Assembly (NCBI RefSeq): GCF_032854445.1
Contig: NC_088304.1
Coordinates: 33,658,810-33,722,809 of the forward strand
From: Liolophura sinensis
Taxonomy: Eukaryota; Mollusca; Polyplacophora; Chitonida; Chitonidae
Reading direction: 5' to 3'
DNA length: 64,000 nt
In this document: positions 10,601-20,680 of the stretch, piece by piece
Layout: the number at the start of each line of letters is the position of its first letter
Numbering within the stretch: the stretch's first letter is position 1
Translations under genes and position numbers: made by a program
The notes under the pieces: model-generated
Told to the model about the DNA's origin: nothing
Database searches by the model: none
What the model saw: the letters and a program-made list of their open reading frames with translations, nothing else

Positions 10601-12611
10601 CTCTGTCACACACTCCCTAAGGATGACAATATCTACCATATCTACTGGTGTTCACTGCTGTGTAAAAGTACCTGTAAAGTAACAGTGGTTTCCCTGTTGG
10701 ATTTAGGATCTTTGCCTCTGCCAGAAGCGGCGGCCATGTTTGATCGTGATGTGCTACAACAGTTAAAGTGTGAATGTGGAGGGATTCAGACATTGCTGCG
10801 TAACTACCATTATATATTTGAAGGTGAGCAAAAATAAGATGATATAAAATGCTGGTTTGATATGGTGTTTATGGCATCAAACTGTTTTGTTGTGGAGTTT
10901 TTCGTTCCACTCAATTCCCATGCAATGAATGGTTCATTAGTGGGTCCTGGTATTCATGTACATGTAATTGTACAAGTTTATCTCTGGATGGGTGAAGTGG
11001 ATGGGTGAAGTGGATGGGAGAAGTGGATGGTTGAATTGGATGGTGAAGTGGATGGGTGAAGTGGATGGGTGAATTCGATGGTTGAATTGGATGGGAGAAG
11101 TGGAAGGGTTAAGTGGATGGGTGAAGTGGATGGAGAAGTGGATGGGTGAATTGGACGGTTGAATTGGGTGGGTGAAATGGATGGGAGAAGTGGGTGGGTG
11201 AATTGGATGGTTGAAGTGGATGGGAGAAGTGGATGGTGAAGTGGATGGGTGAAGTGGATGGTGAATTGGATGGTTGAATTGGATGGTGAAGTGGATGGTT
11301 GAATTGGATGGTGAAGTGGATGGTTGAATTGGATGCGTGAAGTGGATGGTGAAGTGGATGGTTGAAGTGGATGGTTGAATTGGATGGATGAAGTGGATGC
11401 GTGAAGTGGATGGATGAAGTGAATGGTTGAATTGGATGGTGAAGTGGATGGGTGAATTGGATGGTGAAGTGGATAGGTGAAGTGGAAGGGTTAAGTGGAT
11501 GGGTGAAGTGGATGGTGAAGTAGATAGGTGAAGTGGAAGGGTTAAGTGGGTGGGTGAAATGGATGGGTGAATTGATTGGCTGAAGTGGATGGCTGAAGTG
11601 GAAGGGTGAATTGGATAGGTGAGTTGGAAGGGTTAAGTGGATGGGCGAAGTGGATGGATGTAAATCTGTATATTTTTAGACCACCTCAGTGTGAGTTCCT
11701 AAACACCAATTTTATTCATGTATGGATTGATATTAGCGTCGGTTAACACAAGCGTAAACTTGCCCGACTGGAATAGACTGGCTTTAGAGCCTGCTCCGAA
11801 CAGTGCGCTAAATTATAATTACTTGGGGTTACACGTCATTCAGTAGGACGCGACCTTGTGCCTGTTACATCCGGAATTAGGATGTATCTGAACCGGCAAT
11901 TGCCGTTTTGGCTTTACAGGGATGAAAACGGTGGACTAAACCGAGCCGTTCTAATTTAGGTCACCCGAAAGGATCAGACAAAGTCGTCGTAAATGGAGTC
12001 CGCTTAGTTTACGTCACCCTTTTTCCGCTAGTATAAAGATTGAAGGTAGTCCAAGCTGGCTTCGCGCTTAGTGTGTCAAGTACTAAGAGAAGTATGTACC
12101 CTGTTTTTCAGCAATCGAAGACGGTCTAGCGAATAAATATATTGGGTTTTAATATATTGCTTCAGTGTAAGATAACATGCTACAGGATGGCACATATGTG
12201 AGTTGGTTTGTGGTCGTGGTGCTTTTTTTTATAAGCCCGGAGGGAACATTAATAACACTGTCGATTGTCTTGACTTCATGGAATCAAATTCAGATTCACA
12301 GTGTAATGTGTTAAGACAATAATTTTCATTTTGACAAATGTGTGAATTAAGAGGATTATTTATTTAACATCTTCAAAATTTTATTTCCAGTCTTTGGCGG
12401 TTGTGTTCGTCTGAGGGATACTTCTATTCCTCGACCACCAAAAAGATCTAAGAAGAAAAGTTCCAAGGGCAATCCAAAGGACTTGAACAAAACATTTCTG
12501 TGTTGGTTTCATGATCATCACCCTGATGGCTGCCCAAGTACTGATCTGGCCTGTAGTTACGCTCATGGCCCTGCTCAGCTAAGGGAGAGACCAAACATTG
12601 ACCCGTCCTGA
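1612..12611 (+). CDS. TRMT44: tRNA (uracil-2'-O-)-methyltransferase, TRMT44 / METTL19 family
   Basis: Probable SAM-dependent enzyme making 2'-O-methyluridine-44 in tRNA-Ser (known role of yeast Trm44); likely cytosolic. I rebuilt 11 exons with consistent phases: 1612-2023, 3299-3473, 4568-4793, 5766-5834, 6566-6673, 7338-7409, 7987-8093, 8514-8697, 9388-9838, 10707-10823, 12391-12611, giving 713 aa (human protein about 757). The SAM motif I FVDLGCGNGLL is at residues 312-322, GIDVRRRKIWDM at 335-346, and NHSDELTPW at 375-383 followed by FVLPCC, all typical of the family. A C-X9-C-X6-C-X3-H zinc finger occupies residues 678-699 near the C-terminus, as in animal TRMT44. Exon 9 is low-complexity and less conserved. 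All introns have GT and AG ends. Introns carry SINEs and two minisatellites. Family assignment is firm; exact exon 9 and 10 borders are inferred from phase. Confidence 0.92.
2060..2255 (-). repeat. SINE-like repeat in TRMT44 intron 1
   Basis: A T-rich tail and TTTGGTTTAACGCCATGT run into a body ending ACCAGCTTTAAACAAGTAAG. The last 70 bases recur at about 2636-2702 (ACCACCAGCTCTAGATGAGT, then GTAAGTGACAAAC). It resembles the other tRNA-derived SINEs of the window but is a distinct, diverged family. Confidence 0.5.
3005..3026 (+). repeat. (TGTC)n microsatellite
   Basis: About five tandem TGTC units within TRMT44 intron 1. Confidence 0.8.
3521..3593 (+). repeat. GACATTTTCCCC tandem array, left arm
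   Basis: Four imperfect copies of GACATTTTCCCCTC with 16- to 18-bp spacing in TRMT44 intron 2. The complement, GGGGAAAATGTC, is arrayed at 4335-4401 in the same intron, so the two can pair. Confidence 0.75.
4335..4401 (-). repeat. GGGGAAAATGTC tandem array, right arm
   Basis: Four imperfect copies of GGGGAAAATGTC, inverted with respect to the array at 3521-3593. Poly-G stretches sit between the copies. Probably the second arm of a degraded foldback or MITE-type element. Confidence 0.7.
5060..5580 (+). repeat. CAGGCAA-rich minisatellite in TRMT44 intron 3
   Basis: Short units of the type CAACAGGCAAAC and CAATACACAGGCAATC alternate for about 500 bp. A longer period of roughly 99 bp is visible from the phrase CCAAACCATTGG at 5228 and 5327. 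The array is poor in stop codons, so open frames arise on both strands; they are not genes. Confidence 0.85.
7150..7300 (+). repeat. SINE-A copy, diverged, in TRMT44 intron 5
   Basis: It contains AATGACCCAAGAGCTTCTCC, GTGAGTTTAAGTCCAGC, GGTAACCTGCGGATGGTCAT and a TGCCCGG block, in SINE-A order on the plus strand. The 3' tail is absent. Confidence 0.7.
9312..9372 (-). repeat. SINE-A fragment beside the TRMT44 exon 9 acceptor
   Basis: GACCTTCCCACGTACGGCCA and CCATGAGCTGAACTTCAACT match the central SINE-A body in reverse orientation. The fragment ends about 15 bp before the AG at 9386-9387, so it may supply part of the branch-point region. Confidence 0.7.
10106..10377 (-). mobile_element. Full-length SINE-A with 13-bp target-site duplication
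   Basis: Best reference copy in the window. On the minus strand it starts with a tRNA-like head: TGGCTCAGTCGG matches the pol III A box, and GAGCTCAAGTCC fits the B box. The body and the GTACGGCGTAAAACACCAATC 3' module follow, then an A-rich tail (a long T run on the plus strand). AAGTCTTGTTTGA flanks it at 10093-10105 and 10378-10390. It lies in TRMT44 intron 9. Relation to named SINE superfamilies such as MetaSINEs is possible but unchecked. Confidence 0.93.
10980..11665 (+). repeat. GGATGGGTGAAGT minisatellite in TRMT44 intron 10
   Basis: About 55 units of 12-13 bp built from GGATGGGTGAAGT, GGATGGTGAAGT and GGATGGTTGAATT, with runs of the same variant next to each other. Strongly G+T rich on the plus strand. 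Confidence 0.93.
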
Positions 12612-12629
12612 TATTTGGTGATGTTTGTA

Positions 12630-12647
12630 AATAAAATTTAAAATAAA
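12630..12647 (+). terminator. TRMT44 polyadenylation signals
   Basis: Two AATAAA hexamers, at 12630 and 12642, begin 19 bp after the TRMT44 stop codon. The placement suggests a very short 3' UTR. Confidence 0.7.
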
Positions 12648-12649
12648 AT

Positions 12650-12935
12650 CACTAGTTAAGAATGACATAATTGTACACCAGTTCTCAGCCATTCATGCCC
12701 ACAGCCTTCGAAGTAATAGTTGTATGAGTTTCAAGGTCAGTTGCTATTGACGTCATTGAGGTGCCTCCCAGATATTCGTCACTATTCTGAGAAGAAGTCA
12801 TGGAGATTCCGACACCTTGTTCACTGTTCCAGGAGCCTCGGTGACAGTAAACTGTCTGCAGCGATCGTAAGACCATTGACCTTGATAGAGTCACACACCG
12901 AGATGAAATAAAGAATGATTTAGCTCTACATTTGA
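12650..12935. other. Intergenic, no feature recognised
   Basis: Short open frames on both strands show no family resemblance, no splice context and no domain. I see no gene here. Confidence 0.5.
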
Positions 12936-14127
12936 AAATGTGTGCGTTCAAGCGATACTGAAGCTTTCAAAAAGGTATCATACTGTATTATGTTGATTAG
13001 ATTTCACCGAATAACATGTAAAATAAAAAAGACGGTACTGTACAAATGGCTCATATGAGTCGAGGCAGCCATCTTGAAAATTTAGTCCAATCATTCACCC
13101 ATTTTCTGCGTGAAGTGAGATGATAACACAAAACTGCTGCATAAGACATCAATTTATTTAGGTGTAACGGAAGGGCCATTTCACAGTGTTATGGGGCAGG
13201 CCTATCATTATGGACCACCACAGGCGTAAAATCAGTTCATTTACAAGCCGTGTAATATTCAACGATGGCATCACAAATTATGTCAGACAGTACCATACCG
13301 TCTCGACACAAAGCACATTCATCTCCCCAAATACATTTTTTTTGTCTTTCTTTTCAGCGTTTAGTCAGCAGTTTCAAAATAACAAATATTCGAGTCATTT
13401 GGGATGCCAAAGGTTTATGGGAATGAAAAAACGGCATCTCATCGGGCAACGTTTAAAATTAATTAAAATTCTTATGACAATTTTCTTTCTCTGAATTTAG
13501 TACAGCTGAAGAAGGTAAGTTTTGCTTCTTCGTTTTTCTCACATACAAGGGATTTTTTTTCTGTTTGATAAAATACAGCAAAATTATTGAAACGCCGCGT
13601 TCAAACCGCTACAAAATTGGAGCATAACATCCAGACAGACGAATGCCTAGATCAGCCTCAGTGGTACGTAAACTTGTTTCACAACTGAGTAAGACTATAG
13701 TTGTACAACAATCCTATTGTAATTTTGTCCACATTCGGTGGTGGTCCAGATCACCAGCACAACCCTTCGTGAGCCTACGACCTGAACCAGGAATACCCCG
13801 GTCGTGCTTCTGCAGCTAGGCTATTTAAACAGGGTCGTTGGAGTTCCTTGTAAGTGATAGTAGGCCTGCTGTATCAGCAGATCAAAGAGCGGAAGGAATA
13901 TCTTTCCAGTATGTCCATATTCCGGGAAAACTATATTTGTCACTTGGGTCTTCATCGTTGAAGTCCACAATTTTTATCTGTCATAGGCTACTGCTTAGAC
14001 TATTATACGGAAAATACATTCGACGTTAGAGAGCTAGAGTAAACGTTACGTCACCTTGCTATCGATAATAGAGACGTGCTGAAGCTGTGTCAAGAAAAAG
14101 ATTCCTTAAACTTTTACTGGGATGAAA
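12936..14127 (+). repeat. Dispersed repeat R1, copy 1 (uninterrupted)
   Basis: About 1.2 kb that matches, in reverse complement and in the same order, 30665-28605. Clear shared blocks include GAGATTTCACCGAA-like sequence near 13000, ACTGCTGCATAAGACATCA at 13132, CATACAAGGG at 13542, TCTGTCATAGGCTACTGCTT at 13977 and AGAGAGCTAGAGTAAACGTT at 14028. Identity looks like 70-80 percent by eye. No coding domain and no clear terminal repeats were seen. It could be a non-autonomous DNA transposon or an old segmental duplication. This copy lacks both insertions found in copy 2. Confidence 0.75.
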
Positions 14128-15312
14128 GAAATGTACAAAATCATTAATTCCCGCTTTGCATGGTAGTCTTTCATTGGACATAAACATTAATGACTTTCAG
14201 ATAAACATAATCTTTCTTTTTAAGACAATAAATAGTGTTGCGCGAGTCGTCTTTTCAGTGAAAAGCGATAACATTGAGATATTGGTAAATACAGAAAATT
14301 TGGTTTGAGTGGCGAATAGGAATTTTTGCCAGAAATCTCCCGTTTGGCTTCTTTTTAAGTCCTGCTAGCAGATGACGAATCCAGCACGCTGATTTGCAGC
14401 AAAAGCTTTTTGAAAAATTGTGGTACTGCCTGTAAAACTTTACATCAGTTCCATTCTTTCAAGCTTTCGCCTGGGAACCACACCGATGTCGTATAAGACG
14501 CATATTCTTACCATGAAAGTGTATCCCAGTCATTAAAAGTTAACAAGTGAATGGAAGTGTATATTGTGAATTATTGTGATACATTTGTCAAATACACCAG
14601 TTTCAATCAATCAAAGTCTAAGGCATATACTCTGCGTCAAATAGGGGGTGTAATATTCACACTGTTTCTGTCTAATATTTCACAATATCAAAAAAAAGCA
14701 TAATTTTTAAGGATCTATGTACTCTTTACGTTGACTTCTATTTGTGATACATGCTGTTCATGATGGAAGCCTCACGTTTAAGAAACCTGGGATTTCTCAG
14801 GACAAACACTTTATCTCAACAGTGTAACAATGTATTCCTTCTTACGAAAAAAAGCCCAATCGGCATTTGGGGTGGTTCGGAGAGATTACACATGTTTGGA
14901 CCAGACGTGGTAGGTACTCTCGCAGACTAATGTTTATTCGATAGTTGCTGAATTGAATATCCATCTTGTATAATGAGCGCGCGTATAACCGTTTGAAGTC
15001 TGTAACGGTCGTTAAAGAGCCCTTGTCTTGGTGCACTAGTTTTAAATCCCGTGGAAATGTTCCTACATGTTCATGCACCAGTGGACGATTTGTGAGTATT
15101 TTGGTTAAAGAGTGGAGTAAACAGAAGCCTGCTATCTTGATGAAGCTTTAAGTCTGTAGGTTTGTGAGGTAAATGACGAAGGGGCGGTGGTTCACTCTAG
15201 GTACTTCGGTTTTTCCTAACCATATCAAATGAACAGTTCAGTAAACAGAAAGCAATGCAATTAATATCACTGCATTTTTTTTTTACATAATTCAGCTGAA
15301 ACCATGAGGTAC
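14128..15312. other. Intergenic, nothing recognised
   Basis: AT-rich sequence with only short open frames and no protein-family resemblance. No SINE copy or tandem repeat is evident. Confidence 0.5.
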
Positions 15313-15659
15313 CGGCCCCGATAGCACAGTTGGTAGAGCGGTGGGAGCGGTAGACCCAGGCTCAATCCTGGGTCGGGTCACAGCTAAGACCTTAAAAAAG
15401 AGGAAGTTATAACTTCCTCGCTTGGCCTTCAGCATGAAGGTGCAACGACTGGATGACCCGTGTCAGTATAATGGCTCGGGCTGGGCAGCTTACTTGCCTT
15501 CGGTAAGTCGTCTCAGTGAAGCAGCACTAGATAAAAGAGCGGTGGAAATCCGTCCTGCAACAAAGAGGCACATGACATGCACACTAAGGACTCCTGCGTC
15601 GTCATATGACTGGAACATTGTTAAGTACGATGTTAAACCCCTAGCACTCACTCACTCAA
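15313..15659 (+). mobile_element. SINE-B full-length copy
   Basis: The tRNA-like head GATAGCACAGTTGGTAGAGC (A box) plus CAATCCTGGGTCGGGTCA leads a body with AGTATAATGGCTCGGGC and TTGCCTTCGGTAAG, and ends TTGTTAAGTACGATGTTAAA before (CTCA)n. A second long copy is at 31953-32290 and a fragment at 52941-53056. Confidence 0.88.
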
Positions 15660-16430
15660 GCTAGGGGGCATGTAAATTGCTGCTATGAACCGTTTAGTAA
15701 ATAGAAGGCAAGGTAAATCTTTAATCGCACACAAGCAAATGGACTGTTTAGTAAAGAGAGAACACATGCATCGATATTCTCAATTCTTGTATTTGGTCTG
15801 ATAAATATTTTAGTCAAGACAAGGTCAAACATGAGATAGTTTGACAGAACGTTAACCTTTCAACGGTACGTGATATTGCGCCTACAAAGCTTGAGTCCCG
15901 TACACGAAGGTTTATAAACAAGAAGGGTTCGATGACATTTTTTGAAGTAGTGAAATCAATTGTGACAGTGCATAGATAGACAGGAATGAATTCAGATATT
16001 AAGACAGATTTGTACCGAAGAACAATCAAACAGTTACAGATTATACGCGAGAAACACGAAATGCACGACAAGATTGGCCCTCAATCACTCATGATGCTCA
16101 TACCAGCACCAGTGGATTAGATCACAATGGAAAATTGCTTTCGGTGGGGATATTTGTATTTCCTCTAAGACGCTACTTATTTTCTTCACAGAGAGCCTCT
16201 GTCCACTGAAGACTTTCATTTTTCAACATTCTTTCAGATGAAGGCCGGAATTCTCACATTTGGCCTTTTCGTAAACACACCTGTGAAAAAAGATAGATGC
16301 GACATACATTAAATACAAATCTGCAAATCAATTTAAAGTCACTTCAAAGGTAGAATGTTTCAGATTTCACTCAATCCAATGACTGGTTGGCCTATACTGT
16401 CTTAGTTAACTTCAGTGTAAAAAAAAAACG
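15660..16430. other. Intergenic, nothing recognised
   Basis: No exon-like sequence or repeat family was identified. Confidence 0.45.
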
Positions 16431-16507
16431 TTCCCGGCTTCCTCCCACCATAATGCTGGCCGTCGTATAGATGAACTATTCTTGAGTACGGCGTAAAACA
16501 CCAATCA
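16431..16507 (+). repeat. SINE-A 3' fragment
   Basis: TTCCTCCCACCATAATGCTG runs into the GCGTAAAACACCAATCACGT tail module. The head and body are missing. Confidence 0.85.
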
Positions 16508-19500
16508 CGTAATAAAAGTATAAAATGTTGTCACTTCTGTCGCTGTTCCTTGTCGTTTGCAGCATAGGTTTGTCAGGTATCTGGCGTGTTGTGGTTGTCG
16601 ACCTGCATGGTTTCATTGGCTATTAGCATTCGATCTCTAGTTCGTCAAAGTGACTAGACATTTCTCAATTTCTGCCATTTGAAGGGAAATATTAACAAAA
16701 GTGAAGGTATGGTCAGGACGCATTGGTAATAACATCAAGGAGAATCAAGCTTTAAAATAGAGGTTTCCATTCGGAACATTTTAGACTTACAATATTTAAA
16801 AAGCACTTCCACCGATTCTACCGCGTACATATCTGAACCTGTATGTCACCGTGGGGTGGGAAAATTCGTAACTAACTTACCAAAGCCTGGTGGTTTAGCC
16901 CGGACATTCCGGTTTCCTCCACTTATAAAATTTACCGCCGTCATCTTATGGAAAGCTCTTTAGTGTGGCGATAAACAACAGTCAGATCTAACCAAATCTC
17001 CCCAAGAGTCAGACATAAAAATGAGTTTTCTCTCAGAGAAGCTTCTAGACTTACATGCTTTCATGCCGGCCGCCATTTGAGTCGCAGACAGTGTTCTTCT
17101 TATGATTCGAGCAGTCAATGTGCTGAAGAGCCCTACAGAAGACGCTCTCCACCAGGGTCACCGTCGTGCCCCCTAAGATTGCCCCGGGTGTGGTGTGGTG
17201 GTGGGTGGAGCACGGCCCGTTATGAACCTTGTGGATACTCTTGTCCAAGCAATGGTCCACAGCTAACGAGCACCTGTGGACAAGTACTATTTGGAAAACT
17301 GGAAGCTTTCATTTTTTCTCGTAATATTAAAATTATTCGTCTTTGACAGTGCTTTTTGTCGTGTTTCTAGAAAACTGCAGAATGTAGCTGTTTGACATTT
17401 CCCAACAAAATTCTAGCGGATACTATACTTTACGGTTCTGAAGTGTGTTCTCCGAGGCCTCCTAGGTTCGCGGCCATCTTGAATTTCGTGCAAAACCTCT
17501 AAACATCGTTGTGAATTTTTTATATTGCTATTGAATCTGGTGTATTTTGGGCCGGTGATTCCTAATCTTCTTTTGTTTTCTGCCTGTGGTTGTAGCTTTT
17601 TGAGACTAACGTCATTTTTATGGATTTGAAGTTACCTATTAGGTAAAATGGCGCGTAAAATCGAAGAGCTATAGAAATTTGTAATTTGCAGGAAATTGTA
17701 GCCCAAAGTAAGCACTTTTCGTAGCGCATGAACATATTTGCGTTATGAATTGCGAATTTTCTCGATAGAAGTTTTTAAAGTTACATCATCAATTTGATTG
17801 CCCAAAGGCGCAGCTAGGTTTTCTGTATTTGCATATGCATATAAATAGTGTTATCGTTATAAAACAGTAAGTATACCCACTGCTCTCTGTAAGTCTTCCC
17901 GTTGCTAGCACACAGTTCTTCCTTGGTGAATGTAGAACAGTCCAGATGCTGCACATAGTCACAATGTTTGAAAATATTCTGTGCGAAGGCAGCTGGAACA
18001 TGGACATATATTCAGAGAAGAAATACTGGGATCAATTTCTCTGTGGAGGGAGTAATTGTCTTAGTCCGTTTTCCAGATGTTTTGGTAATTGGAAATTGAT
18101 TGGAACTTGAATTTCAGATATTTGTAAAAAAAAAAATTACCTTGTTTTTAAAGAAATCCTGAGCTGTGTCAGTGTGTAATGGTGAGTGGCATATTTTTTT
18201 AATCCCGTGAGTTGGCGCTAGTGTGATGCAGAATCTCGAGCCATTGTTACGTCAAGAATGGATTCTATCATAACGTCTTAACCGGAACAATTATGTATCA
18301 GTTTCTGTTGTAACGGCCTACTGTCTTTAATGTGATGTCATCATGATGAGCTGGGAATTAACATTTGACGTCAACAAAATGACATCCCGGTCATGCGGAC
18401 GGGCGTTTGATATTTCCCTATTTACCATACTGAGGCAAATTTCTATGCATAATCAGTTTTGTTGAAATTTTCTCTTTTAAAATATGAATAAAGCTATACA
18501 CCTAACCTATGTATGACATACTTTGTATAAAACTGGATTCACACATGTGGGGCGACATGTAATATCAGTTTGTCGCATGCGAAAATAAGCTAAATAACTA
18601 TTTTATTCGACGTCCAGTGTATCATTCGACTTGTAGAATTTTGACATTGAGCGGCTGTTCACAAGTACGTTTCCGGTGGGTTGAATTTTTCACATAATTG
18701 GGGATTAATACATAGGCATAAATCGTCCTATATAGGCCTACAAGCACTCAAAAGATTTGTACTCTAGTCGTCGCTCTGCGAATTGCGCACATAAATTTGT
18801 ATATCGTATAAATCCATTTCAACACAGATACTTTTTTAAAAGCACTAAATTTAACAATATATGCATTAAAATATTACCTGATATAAGTAGACTTAAAACC
18901 ACAAAACTCTCCATTGTAGTAAAAATGGCGGTTTGGTGTGTGCGCAGTTCCAGTGTCCGTAGCACTGTGTTGTACTGTTGATCTCTGTGTAGGTCTCTGG
19001 GAGATCACATCTGTTCGGCTCACTTTGGCTAGTAATCTTGTTCTGACGTCTTCATAGTTAGACCAGATTAATACACAGATTCATAGGCCATTTCACTGTT
19101 TCTTTCATACACCGGTAATAAGGTTAATAGTTGATTGAAAGAATCCGCATAAACCAAAAGAAAACCTCCTGACTTAAAACTGCAGCAGAATCATCGACAG
19201 CTGGATTCGAACTTGCGGCATGATTGCTCAAAATTAATCGGCTAGGTACACCAACTAGGATCTGCTTCGTGTTTTCGAGATTCTTATTTTGATTCAGTGA
19301 AACATTAGCAAACGTTGAAAGCGGAATACTTTGGATAAGAAGAAATGCCCCTAACAAGCACATAACTGAAAAGCATTTCTTTGATATTTCTATGATATGA
19401 ATGTTAACTCACATATGAATGTGTGAAAAATTGTAATATGGTGTAAACTTTTGACTTTGTAACTATAATTTATCTGGAAAAAGAAAAGGACCTGGTACAA

Positions 19501-19565
19501 TTTAGAGAGGATATGCCCCATCGGTATCGGATAAAATTTTTAATATTCCCTTTTCTGTACATAGA
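16508..19565. other. Intergenic, no gene recognised
   Basis: About 3 kb. It holds remnants of another SINE-like family (AGGTTTGTCAGGTATCTGGC near 16567; GGTTTCCTCCACTTATAAAA near 16910) and several GCCATNTTG motifs (17070, 17470, reverse at 18925) that resemble YY1-type promoter elements. No open frame has recognisable domains. A non-coding transcript cannot be excluded. Confidence 0.4.
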
Positions 19566-19903
19566 CCGCTCCAGCAGCCTAATGGTTAGACCTTCCGTCT
19601 TGAAGTCGGGAGATCCCCGGATCAAAGCCGGCTCGGGTCATACAATTGACTTTGAATGGTACTTGTTGCTCACTCATTTGGCAATTTGTTAGAGCAAGGA
19701 AACAGAATTGGTTGGCCCGTGTCAGCATAATGTGACTGGGTGGGTCGTTATGTCTTGTGTCATGATATTTCAGTGGTTGCAAAACTTTGGTGACATGAAA
19801 TCGCCCTGCCACAAAAACACACAATGTATGTACACACATCTAATGACTTCTTGTGGCCGTGTGACTGAAAAATTGTTAAGTACAGCATTAAACCCCAGAC
19901 ATA
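19566..19903 (+). mobile_element. SINE-C full-length copy
   Basis: The tRNA-like head has GCAGCCTAATGGTTAGACC and GATCAAAGCCGGCTCGGGTC. The body has TCAGCATAATGTGACTGGGT. The 3' end TGAAAAATTGTTAAGTACAG then TTAAACCCC is shared with SINE-B. The other copy is at 54383-54719. Confidence 0.85.
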
Positions 19904-20079
19904 CCTTTATATGTATACGTATTTTCTGTGCATAGATTTTTTTTAATGAAATAAATCTGTAACATATATACTAAATTCTCAGTTAATGCTTAAATCCTGT
20001 AGTTATATAGGACAAATAAATCAGCTGTTTCCTTCTTTTGATTACATGTATATGGATTGTATGTATACACGAGTAGACC

Positions 20080-20350
20080 GTGCATGACGAGTGAGGTCGC
20101 GTGTTCGAATCCAACTCAAGGCGGGTCGCAAGAGGCCTTGTAGTCTATGGTTTGTCAGGTACCTGGTACGTTATAACCATCGTGCTTATATTCATACTCC
20201 TGTACATGTGTACATAACGTGGGAAGGTCTTACAGCAACCTGCGGGTGGTCGTGGGTCTCCCCCTGTCTCTGCCCGGTTTCCTCCCACCAAAATGCTGGC
20301 CGCCGTCGTAGTTATAAGTGAAATATGCTTGAGTAGGAAATGAAATAAAA
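20080..20350 (+). repeat. Composite: tRNA-like head joined to SINE-A 3' body
   Basis: The first part (20090-20200) has GTGTTCGAATCCAACTCAAG (B-box-like) and GGTTTGTCAGGTACCTGG, a family also seen near 34275 and 52300. From 20217 the sequence is typical SINE-A, with GGGAAGGTCTTACAGCAACC, the CCTCCCACCA block and GCTGGCCGCCGTCG. Either a chimeric SINE or one inserted beside another. Confidence 0.65.
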
Positions 20351-20680
20351 ACATTAATTTTTAAATAATTAAATATATACGGATGAAATACCTGCTTTTC
20401 TGAAATTTTCCCGAACATTTGTTGAACTAATCTTGGCTCAGTTATATGGTTGCCTCATGAAACTAAAACAATCATACTTTTTCTTCAAATTGTCATTTTT
20501 TTTACAAATGTTATAAAATATTTCAATTTCAAAACATTATACATTAAACATGAGCTTTCAATATTGTCGTTGATTCAAAAGTTAAGCAGTTGCAATACAC
20601 TCTGCACCACACGTAAACAGAATAAAGACCCTTTAATCCTTCAATGTGGTTTGGTATCAAAATAAAAATTATACATGTAA
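20351..20680. other. 3' flank of sulfotransferase gene a
   Basis: AT-rich, no gene. It would contain the 3' UTR of the minus-strand gene; I see no convincing polyadenylation hexamer close to the stop. Confidence 0.4.

Noticed and set aside
15314-15385. A tRNA gene
   Set aside because: The A- and B-box-like sequence belongs to the SINE-B head. It is followed by the SINE body, and the cloverleaf arms do not pair well by eye.
17051-17346. Opposed open frames with cysteine and proline content
   Set aside because: Opposite-strand readings of one GC-richer stretch; neither has homology or a credible exon structure.
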